Origin: Stercorarius parasiticus
Lineage: Eukaryota; Chordata; Aves; Charadriiformes; Stercorariidae
Length of the DNA: 64,000 nucleotides
Direction of reading: 5' to 3'
NCBI GenBank assembly: GCA_013396915.1
Contig: VWZL01002834.1
Coordinates: 2,425,660 to 2,489,659 of the forward strand
How positions within the stretch are numbered: position 1 is the stretch's first letter; each line of letters starts with the position of its first letter. Shown here one piece after another: positions 54,580-64,000 of this stretch. The notes under the pieces are model-generated. The model did no database searches. It was not told where the DNA came from and saw only the letters and a list, made by a program, of their open reading frames with translations. The translations under genes were made by a program, and so were the position numbers.

Positions 54580-56245
54580 AAGAAGGAGAAAAAAGAAAAT
54601 AAAATAAACCGTACTGTTAACTAGAGCAAAGCAATGCCGGTGTGCTCACTGCTAGGCTGGGCCTTGCAATGGCAGCACCTGCTTCATGGCTGCTGGGCCA
54701 AGGGGGCCCATCTATCTCCCACTTGCAGCTCCACTGCCGCCAGCCCCCCAAAACCCAGAGCTGTTCCTAACGTTAAAGACACCACCCTGGGGCTTGAGGG
54801 TCACCCCAAAGGTGCAATTCTTTTAGCTAGAATACAGAAAAATGACCCTCTATATTTCACGGCCTGCCTCGAGCCATCCTGCCCTACACGCAGTGAGATG
54901 GGGTAGGCCTGCTCTCTCTTGCCACTCCTTTTTTTTGAGCTCTTGCTCGTTTTCAGCCCAATTCAGAGACAACCGGACATGTTCTCCTCAACTCCCCACA
55001 CACCACGGCGGTCACAGGTGGGACTGTGGTCCTCCCCCAAGCACCACTGCCGATGCCAATCCCAACAGTGAGGGGACGTTTTCCCCCCGGCGCCTTATCA
55101 TACAAACACTGCTGGGCAGCAAAACACGGCTGGTAGCCTCAGCCCCTTCTTCCTGAGGAGACCGAGCCATGGGGCAGCTTCCAGAGAGGCCACCTTCCTC
55201 GCCCCTCGGCTAACACAAGAGGTCACCTGCCCCAGTGCCACCCAAACAAAGGCCACCCAACTATTTCACCAGCCCTGGTATTTCGATGTGCCTTGCCAAG
55301 CTTTCACACATCCCTGAGAAACCTTTCCAAGTGCTCAGACCCAAACAATAAGTTATTGGGCAGGTTTATATATTTTTTTTGGAGATTCTGGTGATAAAAG
55401 GGACACCGTCATTTTTCTTGTTAAGCAAAAACCATATCGCAGCCCTGCGTCCCAACAAAAGTTGGCTGGCTCTGACAGCCATGCGGCATCAACCATTGCA
55501 CACCTCCTGCCACAGCCCTTCTAGAGAAACCCTTTCAACGAGATGACAAAGGAATACAGATATTGAATAAATAAAAACCAGGTACACGGTGACACATGAC
55601 TAACAAACCTTTAGAAGATTAAAGAAATCTGCTGTATAACCTTCATGTCATTCATAATTATATCTCTGTGTAAACATGAAAAACCACCCATGTCGCATAC
55701 AGTGCATATATATATCTACACAAAAATCAACTCATCGTGTATTAGCTATGCTCTGAAGTGATATGTTTATGAGATCTCCATTGCATGGTTAAGTCTTTAA
55801 TTGCAATTTTTTTCCTGCTACAGCAAGATGAGGTTTGCAGGAGGAACCAGCCAGCGCTGATTTCAGATCTGCTCAGGAATGAGATTTATCTCGGATGCGT
55901 CTTTTTGGACGCTGATCGACCAATGGCAAACCTTTTCCCAGCCACAAAGCTGTCTAAATCGCGAAATGAGTACTGACAATAAAAAGAGGCACTTTTTCTT
56001 CTGTTTCTATAAAGCGGGTATCTAGTCAGCCTGTAATTTTAGCACATCTTAAAAGACTCCTGAGCAAAGTACGATACTTTCAAGTGGGAAATGGGGAGAT
56101 GGTTAAGAAAGATGGTGATACAAACCCTCTCATCCCTCTCTTGTTTTTTTTAAGAGCGTATCGGATTTGCATCTTCAGAGAAGTCGTCCAGGGAGAAGGG
56201 GACAGTATCTTCTCGAGAGCCGTTACGCTTAAATATTATGTCACT

Positions 56246-56259
56246 GTTGTCTAAGCAAC
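56246..56259. promoter_or_regulatory. RFX X-box-like palindrome
   Basis: The 14-mer GTTGTCTAAGCAAC has two inverted half sites (GTTGTC and AGCAAC) separated by TA, close to the RFX consensus GTNRCC-N(0-3)-RGYAAC. It sits in complex sequence near a GATTTGCAT octamer-type word (56166), which fits an enhancer. Confidence 0.45.
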
Positions 56260-57365
56260 CATCACAGCCTCCTGAAAGCACAGAATGCTATATTGCCTGA
56301 CTCAGCAGATGGTTGAAATACTTACATTCAGGGAAAGAGGTCAGGTAGTTAGAATAGTTTAAAGCAGATAATTATTTTTTAGAAGAAATATTAACTCTTA
56401 CAAGGCAGGGAGTCACAGGGCAGCACTGGGGGGAGGTCGTACATCTTGATTGCACACCCACATACGGTACGTCACAACGTCTCACTCATTGCCAATAACT
56501 AGGAAAGATTTATATTTTAGAGACGCCAAGGCAGCCTTAAAAGAATTACGGCGACTGAGATATCTCAAAATTTTGACGTGCTGAGACTGTTTTCACTCCA
56601 GTGCTTCCAGAGGTCATTTAAGGAATTCTGGAGGGCACGAGCGAGTCGAACACCTGCTTGGCTGTCTCCTAACATCAAATATGTGGCCTAGAGAGAAACA
56701 GGAGACGTACTGTAAAAACTCTTGCCGATAATTACAGGAGACACTGCGTGTCATTTATCTGATCAGTACGATTTGCATTAGAAAACATCTTCAAGCCTTT
56801 TTACTAAAACCTTTAGCACGGTAGATAGCTGGGGATGCATATTTTACAACCCAGTACATTGCTGATGAAAACACATTCATCCGCAGGAGCAAAAAATACA
56901 GTGTGACTCTTACAAACTGCATTCACCGAGGATAATACAACTGCATATTTCATTTGGGCATAAAGGCCTCTATTATTCTGGGCTTCTTTTACATCCCATG
57001 TATTTTTTAGTTTTTTTGTGATTTAGGTGAAAAGCACCTTCCCGTTCCTTGCCCAACAACGCAGTTCTGGCACCGGGAATCCGGTTCCCTGCTCTAGATC
57101 CCTTTGAGGAGCGGAAGATCGTGTCGCGGAGGTGGAGAAAGGAAGGAGGGGGCTTATTTCCAATAAGCACCTCTCCCGTAGCAATGCCTCTATCTGGGTG
57201 TTTGAGAAAAGTACCGTCACCCTATCTTGACAGCACAGTAAAACCAAGAGTCCCTGTTGTCAGAGTCTATAGTCCAGAGTTGTTCTCTGCCACACAGATG
57301 CTCCCAGGGCTTTGGGACAGCAGTGGAAACCAGGTCATCTCAATTCAGCCCTAACCCGCTTGCCA

Positions 57366-57432
57366 AAAGCCACTCGGGAACCTGAACCCAGGTCTCCAGA
57401 GTCATCTCCTACAAGCAGCACTTCACCCAAGC
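57366..57432 (-). mobile_element. MIR-like 3' fragment
   Basis: The phrase GAACCTGAACCCAGGTCTCC followed by AGAGTCATCTCCTACAAGCA recalls the tRNA-derived end of MIR-type SINEs in reverse orientation. It is short and decayed. Confidence 0.35.
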
Positions 57433-58639
57433 TTTCCTCCAGCGACCATATTCAGCCCTGAAGGGGCGTGGAACTTTCAGAGACTTTCTCTGGAGTAAGG
57501 AGGTCCCATCTCCCTGCTGCGGAGTGGGGGTATACATGGGGTTTTTTAAGACTGGCTAAAAAAACCTGTGGCTGAGTTACAGAAAAGGACTGGCTTTGAG
57601 AAGTGCCCCATTCAGCCTCCCTGCAAGGCACGCGAAGGACTCTCCTGCCATCCACTTCCTCATTACATGCTGCTCTTCCAGCACAACCCTGGGGATCCAG
57701 GGCACACCTCTGCCAGGCTGGAGCTGCTGCTCCCGTTCCGCAGGTGGGATCTACGAGTGACAGGGAAGCCTCACGAGAGGCTCAAGCGCTTGGCAGGGGC
57801 AGCTTCCTTTTCCCCTTTCCCTGCCCCAGGTGCCCCATTCGGTGCCATCTCCTCATGCATCCCATAGCCCAGGGCAGACGGAGGTGTCCCGAAGGATGCC
57901 GGAGTGGAGCTGGCCGCTGGCGCCTGGGCCTGCAGTGCTCCCCAGAGATGCCAGCCTGCAGGGACTTACAGAGGCCATCACTCTCGAGAATGTAAACATG
58001 CACAGCCCAGGATTTTACCTGGCACAGGGGAGAATTTTAGAAGAGGCCAAGGCAGAACCTTTCATCTGCTAATCCTTCACTAATTACTTTAAAGGGCTAT
58101 AATGATCTTGTTAAATTCAGGTGACAGGTATTTCCCCAGCCTACCACGCTGCTTCCCCAGCCTAAGCACAGCCACGCACAGCTGTCTGAAACGCATGCCA
58201 ACGGAGAACAGTACGTCCCGACGCGTTCATCCCGTCTGCCGGGGTCCAAAAACCCCAAAGAAGAGACCGAGGTAAAGGACACCGGTGAAGCACTTGAAGT
58301 CCTATGGCATCGGCTTTCCCTTGTATTAGCAAGCAGCTTTTTCAGCATGACTGAGTATCTCCAAAGCAAGACACGCAAAATGTCCTGGGGCAGGGCAGCA
58401 CCGCGTTTTTGGAGGATGCTCTCTGGGATCCTGGTACATCTGGGCCAGAGGTGGGGTGGAGATGGGAGCGCATGGAGGGACGGCTGAGATGCAGCTAGAC
58501 TCGACATTTCTCCTGCCAACCTCCTCCTTCGTTTCTGGGGTGTTTTTTTTCTCCCTCCTCCCGCTCCCGAGCAGAGGTTCAAACTGAATTTATATCTGTC
58601 ATGGCAGATAGAAGTTCTGACCAAAGAGAAAATAGGCTT

Positions 58640-58930
58640 CAGTCAAAATGTTTTCCCGTCAGATAGCTCGCAGATCTTGAAGAGTTGTTTTAGTTTAGGC
58701 AAGTTGACAAGCAATTCATTCCTAATTTTGCCAACTACAGTTACAGTACGAAAAGCTTTCCTCGCAGATTACATAATTATATTTTTCTTAACAAGGAGTA
58801 CATTGCATTAGCAGGTTTAAATTATGCAAGCTTATTCTTTTGTCTTTTGTTATATTGTGCTCTATTGTGCTGGTAAAACAATATGTGCTTTAATTAGCAA
58901 ATATCTGTAAATAATTTACTTGCTTTTCAT
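58640..58930. promoter_or_regulatory. Enhancer-like AT-rich block in intron 2
   Basis: Complex AT-rich sequence without repeats or long homopolymers. It contains ATAATTATAT, TTTAATTAGC and TAAATAATTTAC words resembling homeodomain and forkhead sites. This is an inference from composition. Confidence 0.3.
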
Positions 58931-59381
58931 ACAGCAGAACAATGGAGCCAATTTTCACATACATCCACTGAGCATGTCTAGGGGGTTTCTTGCCAGAACC
59001 TTCCATTGTTCAGTATCTGTATCAATCTGCCCATCATTAGCAGCTAACGTTCAACAACCCAGGAAGAAATTAAAGTTTTGGCCCCCGGGAGCAGACCCAA
59101 GCCCCCCTAACCCGAGGCTACGCTTCGCAAAGAAAGATTAAAATACCCAGAAAATGAAAACAAACTCTTTTATTATCTATAACCCTGGCACCTTCGCGTA
59201 GAAACATGGATGCCTGCCAAGCATTAAGGTCATTGGATTAATGCCATAAAATGCCGATGTTCATCTGACCTTCTGACTGCATTTTAGCTACAAAATAAAA
59301 AGTCCAACTTGATACGACACCATGAATCACACGAGCGTCTGCTCTCTGCAGGGTTAACGCTGGGTGTGAACCCGCACTGCA

Positions 59382-59411
59382 CATGCACAAACACACATAC
59401 GCACACACACA
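59382..59411. repeat. Interrupted (CA)n repeat
   Basis: CA units are broken by single substitutions (ACATGCACAAACACACATAC, then GCACACACAC). Confidence 0.7.
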
Positions 59412-59449
59412 AAGGAAAAAAAAGCTCTTAAATCAAGAGTGGATGACTG

Positions 59450-59860
59450 TTCGGAGACTTAAGGCATTGTTATTTTGAATGCGAATGAAAGGGCCAGAAC
59501 AAGCATTGCAAGAATATTTCAATTATGTATTTCCCAGAACTACATCTCTGAGCAACTAATGCAAATACTGCTCCCACAGCAGTAGAACTTCTTCCCGAAT
59601 AAAAGCATATAAGAGCTTGAATCAGAACATACTTTCTATATCATTCGCACATTGTTTGAATATTATTAAAAATGCAAAATCTATGTATGCGTTACTCTCC
59701 TGAGCAACACAGTAATTATGATTAAGGGACAAGCAGCACAAAAAGAGCCAATTTATCTTACTTGTGCTTAGGAATACTATTGTGTAACTAAGCAACTAAA
59801 GACAAAATATAGTCTAATTAATTCACTCCTATGCTTATTTAAAAGACACAATTAGAACAT
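59450..59860. promoter_or_regulatory. Enhancer-like AT-rich block in intron 2
   Basis: Complex sequence with TCAATTATGT, GTAATTATGATTAAG and GTCTAATTAATTC words, an octamer-like TAATGCAAAT, and an RFX-like site at 59784. There is no repeat character. This is an inference from composition. Confidence 0.3.
59784..59796. promoter_or_regulatory. RFX X-box-like site
   Basis: GTAACTAAGCAAC has a perfect AGCAAC half site and an imperfect GTAACT half site, with a one-base spacer. It lies inside the enhancer-like block at 59450-59860. Confidence 0.3.
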
Positions 59861-60010
59861 TTTTATTTTCCAGCCTGCACAGTATCTCAACATGCTTGAG
59901 GGTGTACCATGTGAGGCCTATTATTCTCCAAAGACAAGAGTTTAATGTTTAGTGCCACTGATCAGACTGGGAACAGCAACTCCGGAGAGCAGTGGGTGTA
60001 TTTTACAGTC

Positions 60011-60083
60011 TGAAAGCACGGGGAAGCAGAGGGAAAGGGGGAAAGAAAGAAAGAAAAAAAGTAAAAAAAAAAAAAAAAGGAAA
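60011..60083 (+). repeat. Purine-rich tract ending in poly(A)
   Basis: GGGAAAGGGGGAAAGAAAGAAAG is followed by a 16-base A run. It is a simple low-complexity sequence. Confidence 0.8.
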
Positions 60084-60189
60084 TCTGCCTTAAGTGACCA
60101 CATACGCCAGATTGCTGGCTAATGGCTAGCGACATGTGGCTTCTCTGAGTAATACCATTGCCCTCTCCTTCCTTTGCCAGCATATGCTA

Positions 60190-60450
60190 CTGGTGGTGAG
60201 AGATATAAAAATATACAGAGTGGATAGGCAATTACCAAAACCATGATATTTTATGACAAATGCCATTTCTCTAACACTGCTATTACAGTGCGCCTGATCT
60301 CCAAAGCTGAATTAATTTGAGCAAGTGTACATTGGAGATTGATGCTATTAGCATGATTTTTAAAGCACCCTTTAATAATCATAATCTGCATGTTTGAAAC
60401 ATGTTGTCATTACCAGTGTTGACAGATACAAGCACAAGGCACACACCATG
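60190..60450. promoter_or_regulatory. Enhancer-like block in intron 2
   Basis: Complex AT-rich DNA with GGCAATTACC, GCTGAATTAATTTG and TTTAATAATCATAATC words resembling homeodomain sites. It sits between two purine/poly(A) tracts. This is an inference from composition. Confidence 0.3.
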
Positions 60451-60509
60451 GAGACTAAAATGGGGCCGTTCCCATATTGAGTAAGAGCGTACAGATTCCT
60501 ACGTCTTTC

Positions 60510-60528
60510 AAAAAAAAAAAAAAAAAAA
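60510..60528 (+). repeat. Poly(A) tract of 19
   Basis: A pure A run with no recognisable element upstream. Confidence 0.9.
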
Positions 60529-61329
60529 TCTATTTCTGCACAAAGGGTGTATTACATTTTTCAAGGGGGGGTGGCAACAAAGCACTAGTGCCATGGGACA
60601 CCACAACGGCTAGGGGTAGGACCTCCACACACGAAGAGTCCCTCAGAAACGAACTGGGCTTTCGAGGGACGCTGTGAGCATCCGTCCCGAAACAAAAAGA
60701 GAGAACAAACATGCTGCATCCCTTAACTTCTTTCTGGAAGAATCTCTTTTGCAATTATAAATGGCATACATTTATGGAGTGACGATTTTTTTTTTTTCTT
60801 TCCCCCAATTAGTCTGAAAATGCAAAATACTGCTAGGGAAATAATTACAGGAAACTATCTCTCTCCTCTCCTCTGTATGAGCAACGTTTACTCATGTAAA
60901 TTACTTGCATGAGTAAGGATTATTTGCAAGGCGAAAAGCGTTGCATCAGATCCCCAGTTTGGGAGAAGAGATGAAATCAACAGGAGCTCATAGTAAACTC
61001 AGCTGCTGCTGAATGAGCCCAAGGCAGAGCCCCACCGACGGCCCAGCCTCCGCCACCACGCAGGGCAAGGCAGGGCACGGCACACCAGGCAAAATAAATC
61101 CATCACTTGTTTGGGGCTTTTTTTTAAGGAATCGCATACGTCACACCAAATACCATCCCTGGACTTAACGAGCACCGGCTTTGATATATATTTTTAAGCC
61201 CAGTCTAATTAATGCCAACACCTTTAAAAACATGAAAATACGAGGCACTAACAAGCATTTTGCTCCAGAACTGCTTCTGCAAAGGTCAGTCGTTCCATAG
61301 CCCCCACACTATGCCTTGGAGCAGTAAAT

Positions 61330-62230
61330 GAGTCGGCGGAGGATGTGGCCAGGACCCCGTGGGCTGCAGGGTGGGGGACTGAGCGCACCTTGTGCCCCCC
61401 GAGTGCCGTGGGTCCAGGGTGCTGTGTCTGACGGCATCTACTCACAGTCGGGCTCCAGAAAAGCTGGGGGGCCACTTCCCACACCCCCCCCCAGGAAACA
61501 GTTTCAAGCACGACAGTGTGCTCTTACAGCCGCTCCCTCCGGACCTTTGCAGCCCCCCGAGCATCCTCTTCTGAGCCCCGCGCGAGGTGCCTGCCGTTCC
61601 AGAGGTCCTCCCTTCCCGCGCGAGAGGTGACACGGGGGACCACGCTGGTCCAGGAGCGGCCAAGAAAACCAGGGCAAGGTGGTGATTTCCTCTGGAAAAA
61701 CAGACAGTAGACGATGTCCCTCCCATGAAGGGAAGACAGCCACCTTTTCCCCGCCGGAGGGAAGGGGAGAAGGCTGCTCCCACTCTCCAACCAGCGCTGC
61801 ACCTGCTGCAGCGTTGGGGCTTGACGGCGAGGTCTCTGGGCTTTAAAAGCAGCAACAAAGTTTTCAGTGGAGTAAAACTCTTCCAGGTCACCTAACAGCA
61901 TCCCCAAAGGCACCACGGCTCTCACAAAAATGACTCCACTGCTCCTGTGCAGTGAGACCACTGGTCTGAACCTGATGCTGGGGCTGGTCCCAGCCTCTCC
62001 ATGCACGCTGCTCCGGGATGCAATGAGGATCGGGGCCAGGAGCGCTCCTAACCTGCAGCGTGCGACTGTCCCCATCCCACGTTTGCCATCCACCCAGACT
62101 CCCTGCGAAGCAACCTCTGGCCGGCTTCTGGGGCTGAAGGAGAACTTCCCCGCCATGCCTATGGGGATGCTCGGCCTTAGGGCGAGGGAGGAAGGGGCAC
62201 CTCGGCCAAAGCACACCTGGGCTTGAACCC
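61330..62230. promoter_or_regulatory. GC-rich, moderately CpG-rich region
   Basis: This stretch is GC-rich with clusters of CpG (for example the CGCGAG and CCGCGCG words near 61580-61625). Long frames on both strands, up to 246 codons, follow from the scarcity of stop codons in such DNA and show no domain. It is less CpG-dense than the neighbouring 62520-63010 patch and may be its shoulder. Confidence 0.4.
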
Positions 62231-62519
62231 ATCGCTGGGTCTGGGCCCCAGCATATGGAAACATCCAGCTTTAGCAGCAGTCAGGGTTATATTTAAGTCT
62301 GGATGATGAATTCAGCTAGCTAAAAAAAGACTTATATTTACAATTATCGCTGATTAGCTCAAACATTTGGCAATCAGATAAAATACGCCATCAGAAATTT
62401 CTGAGTAACAGAAGCATTACATACCTCCTCACTTCTCCTCCCTCCCCGCAACCACTAGCTGAATATTGCCATAGTGTCAACGCTGCTATTACGGAAGAGA
62501 GGCAGCGAGCTGCTTCTAT

Positions 62520-63010
62520 TAATCACGCCGCCAGCGCAGGTAGCTGCCAACAACGATGCCTAAATTTCCCATCGCAAGCCTGCGATTCGACCGCTCACCC
62601 CCCTCGCCAACAATTTTACTGACAGCGAGTGCCCCGTTGCCCTTTGCCTCGGACACCGCAGATTTGCGATACGTGTTTAAGCACCGATTACTTCACCCCC
62701 ACTCCCCGAAGGCAAGACAAGGTGTTTTACCCCCTCGGCAGTCCCACGCCACCAATAAGGTCCACCCTGATGGCTACGAGCTGCCTCTGACTCCAGAGAT
62801 GCATCTTCCCCCCGCAGAAGGAGTCCAGCAGGGCATTCGGAAGCCTTGCGACCCCCTGCCACCGCTCTGGGGACAGATATGGATGTCATTTACCTAAGGA
62901 CTGGCAGCGGCAGGGCGCTTAGGGGACGAGGATGACGCCGGTTACCCCCACCCCGCCAGCGCTTCGCAACGCGCCCGCCAGCACCCGGCCTTTCGTTCGC
63001 CTGCGCGTCC
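62520..63010. promoter_or_regulatory. CpG island inside intron 2, function unassigned
   Basis: A hand count gives roughly 40 CpG dinucleotides in about 490 bases at about 58% GC, so observed CpG is close to random expectation. The flanking introns are CpG-poor. No recognised exon is here: the minus-strand translations do not match ARID5B exon 1 or 2. It could be an alternative promoter, or a CpG island attached to an enhancer, since it abuts the enhancer-like block at 63040-63660. Counts are by eye and approximate. Confidence 0.6.
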
Positions 63011-63039
63011 CCAGGTGGAATTCAGCTCATGCCAAACTA

Positions 63040-63660
63040 TTAAAAATCGATAATAAAAAAATTTAAAAAAAAAAAATCATTGCGATGTCTATAAACAAGT
63101 TAATGGAGTAAGTGAAAACAAAGTACATTTCTTAATGGGAGTGTTATGTTGCCCTCTCTAGGCCCTGGCTCTCAGTGCCGGTTTCTGTAGGCTCCCTGCC
63201 AGAGAAGTATCACTCAGAGCTGTTGCTGCTGCTGCTGCTGCTACTCTGCTAATGAATGACTAACTTAGGCCAGAGGGGAAATGACATCACCGGGGTGTAA
63301 AACACAACTGCATTAGGAAACTTTTTACCTGCTTTACATTTGTCATAATTATTCCACACAATACGGCTGGCATTTGCATAATTTCAAGGCGTGCCATTAT
63401 CTTAATTGAAAATTGTTTTCATATGGTTGAATAATGCAGAATGACATCAGTTAAAGCCCCAATGAAATGCACAAGTATAATCACACGGCTAATTACTAGC
63501 GGAGTTTGCATGTAAAAATAAATAAAATTGTGCATATTATTAGGAAGGTACACGCAGCTGAGAACTCTCGTACCGGAGCAGCGCTTCACTCGTGATGGTA
63601 GGATTAATTTTCTCTGATGTTCCTACCACAGTAACATGAGCTGATCATTAAGGCGTATTA
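63040..63660. promoter_or_regulatory. Enhancer-like AT-rich block (likely conserved non-coding element)
   Basis: The block has no repeat character and is dense in developmental factor words: ATTTGCAT (octamer type) at about 63372, several TAATTA/TAAT words, TGACATCA at about 63280 and 63441, and a short CTG repeat at 63224. This composition is typical of deeply conserved vertebrate enhancers. Conservation itself was not tested. Confidence 0.4.
63224..63242. repeat. (CTG)n triplet repeat, about 6 units
   Basis: An uninterrupted TGC/GCT triplet run in the enhancer-like block, not in a recognised coding frame. Confidence 0.9.
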
Positions 63661-63713
63661 AAATGATTTGTGTCCCTTTCCCCACCTCCCCTCCCTTCCA
63701 AATATCTTTCATT

Positions 63714-63742
63714 TTACACACACACACGAGACACACACAGGC
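63714..63742. repeat. Interrupted (CA)n repeat
   Basis: ACACACACACACGAGACACACACAGG is an imperfect dinucleotide repeat. Confidence 0.8.
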
Positions 63743-63900
63743 ACAGCTTTAAATAGTCACCACGGGCAATTTCAGAGCATCCATTGCTCACTGTCATCTC
63801 CCTGATTCTTAGGAAAAGGCTCCCTTATCTCAGCAGCAAGCACAGAAAATTAAAGTGAAGAGGTGGCAGCGGGCGAAGGTGGCTCCAAAACGCACCTCGG

Positions 63901-63958
63901 CTGTGTACGCGTGTGTCAGGGGTACACAGCTGCGTACGCGTGTGTCAGGGGTACACGG
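63901..63958. repeat. Two-copy 29-base tandem repeat
   Basis: The units at 63901-63929 and 63930-63958 differ at only two positions (CTGTGTACGC versus CTGCGTACGC, and ACAG versus ACGG at the end). Each contains TACGCGTGTGTCAGGGGTAC. A third copy starts (CTGC) but diverges at once. This is a small CpG-bearing minisatellite near the window end. Confidence 0.9.
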
Positions 63959-64000
63959 CTGCCTCCACACCTACAGCCACGCGTGCCTCCCAACGCAGCC

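Larger units (their letters stand above)
1..64000 (-). other. ARID5B: Internal part of the ARID5B gene (intron 2 to intron 4)
   Basis: Two coding exons on the minus strand join in frame and translate to the N-terminal region of ARID5B long isoform, so the whole window is inside this gene. Known of the family: ARID5B is a nuclear DNA-binding co-regulator with an ARID domain. It works with the histone demethylase PHF2 and acts in fat, liver, cartilage and lymphoid development. The ARID domain itself is encoded by later exons that are not in this window. Exons 1 and 2 were looked for above 52521, and exon 5 (start of the basic region before the ARID) below 18551. Neither was found. The gene therefore extends past both edges. 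Confidence 0.93.
52522..64000 (-). other. ARID5B: ARID5B intron 2 (partial, downstream part in transcript order)
   Basis: Exon 2, which ends just before the first codon of exon 3, was not found, so intron 2 spans at least 11.5 kb. In human this intron is very long. From 52.6 to 60.5 kb the sequence is mostly AT-rich with enhancer-like blocks, plus a G-quadruplex motif at 54.55 kb. From 61.3 to 63.0 kb it is GC- and CpG-rich, followed by an AT-rich block with octamer- and homeobox-like words and a short minisatellite at the window end. Confidence 0.85.

Noticed and set aside
61524..62264. Minus-strand frame of 246 codons, on the same strand as ARID5B
   Set aside because: It was compared with the expected ARID5B exon 1-2 product (hydrophobic N-terminus, FFFVRC and LLWEE motifs) and nothing matches. 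Low stop density in CpG-rich DNA explains it.
63150..63175. Possible CTCF site (GTTGCCCTCTCTAGGCC)
   Set aside because: Only the partial core matches, with too many mismatches to support by eye.

Overview
The window is vertebrate nuclear DNA, and a bird is the most likely source (a sauropsid at least). It lies entirely inside one gene read on the minus strand, ARID5B, an AT-rich interaction domain transcriptional co-regulator. The identification rests on two coding exons whose translations I recognise as the N-terminal part of the long ARID5B isoform. Exon 3 is at 52296-52521 and exon 4 is at 18551-18781. They join in frame across a split glycine codon and both have canonical splice sites. 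A bird or other sauropsid is suggested by the low repeat load, the short introns, heavily decayed MIR-type SINE copies, a LINE 3' end of a type common in reptile and bird genomes, and decayed palindromic DNA-transposon remnants. The species cannot be named from this.

Layout, in transcription order (high to low coordinates). Positions 64000-52522 are the downstream part of intron 2. It contains CpG-rich DNA at 61330-63010, a block that looks like conserved non-coding DNA at 63040-63660, and further AT-rich enhancer-like blocks near 58.6, 59.5 and 60.3 kb. Exon 3 follows, then intron 3 (52295-18782, about 33.5 kb), which corresponds to the human ARID5B intron carrying childhood acute lymphoblastic leukaemia risk variants. 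Exon 4 follows, then at least 18.5 kb of intron 4 (18550-1). A CpG-rich patch at 11160-11480 in intron 4 is a candidate alternative promoter for the short isoform. Exons 1, 2, 5 and later were not found and should lie outside the window.

No other protein-coding gene, RNA gene, intact mobile element or CRISPR array is supported. Reading frames of 60-263 codons are scattered on both strands. Apart from those overlapping the two exons, they show no recognisable domain and often overlap each other in antisense. I treat them as chance. The remaining content is regulatory candidates (CpG-rich patches, AT-rich homeobox/octamer-bearing blocks, RFX X-box-like palindromes, a G-quadruplex motif) and simple or decayed repeats. 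I see no undescribed biological system. The points most worth checking are the two unassigned CpG-rich patches and the X-box-like sites. Single-sequence calls of conserved elements are inference, because no alignment was available.
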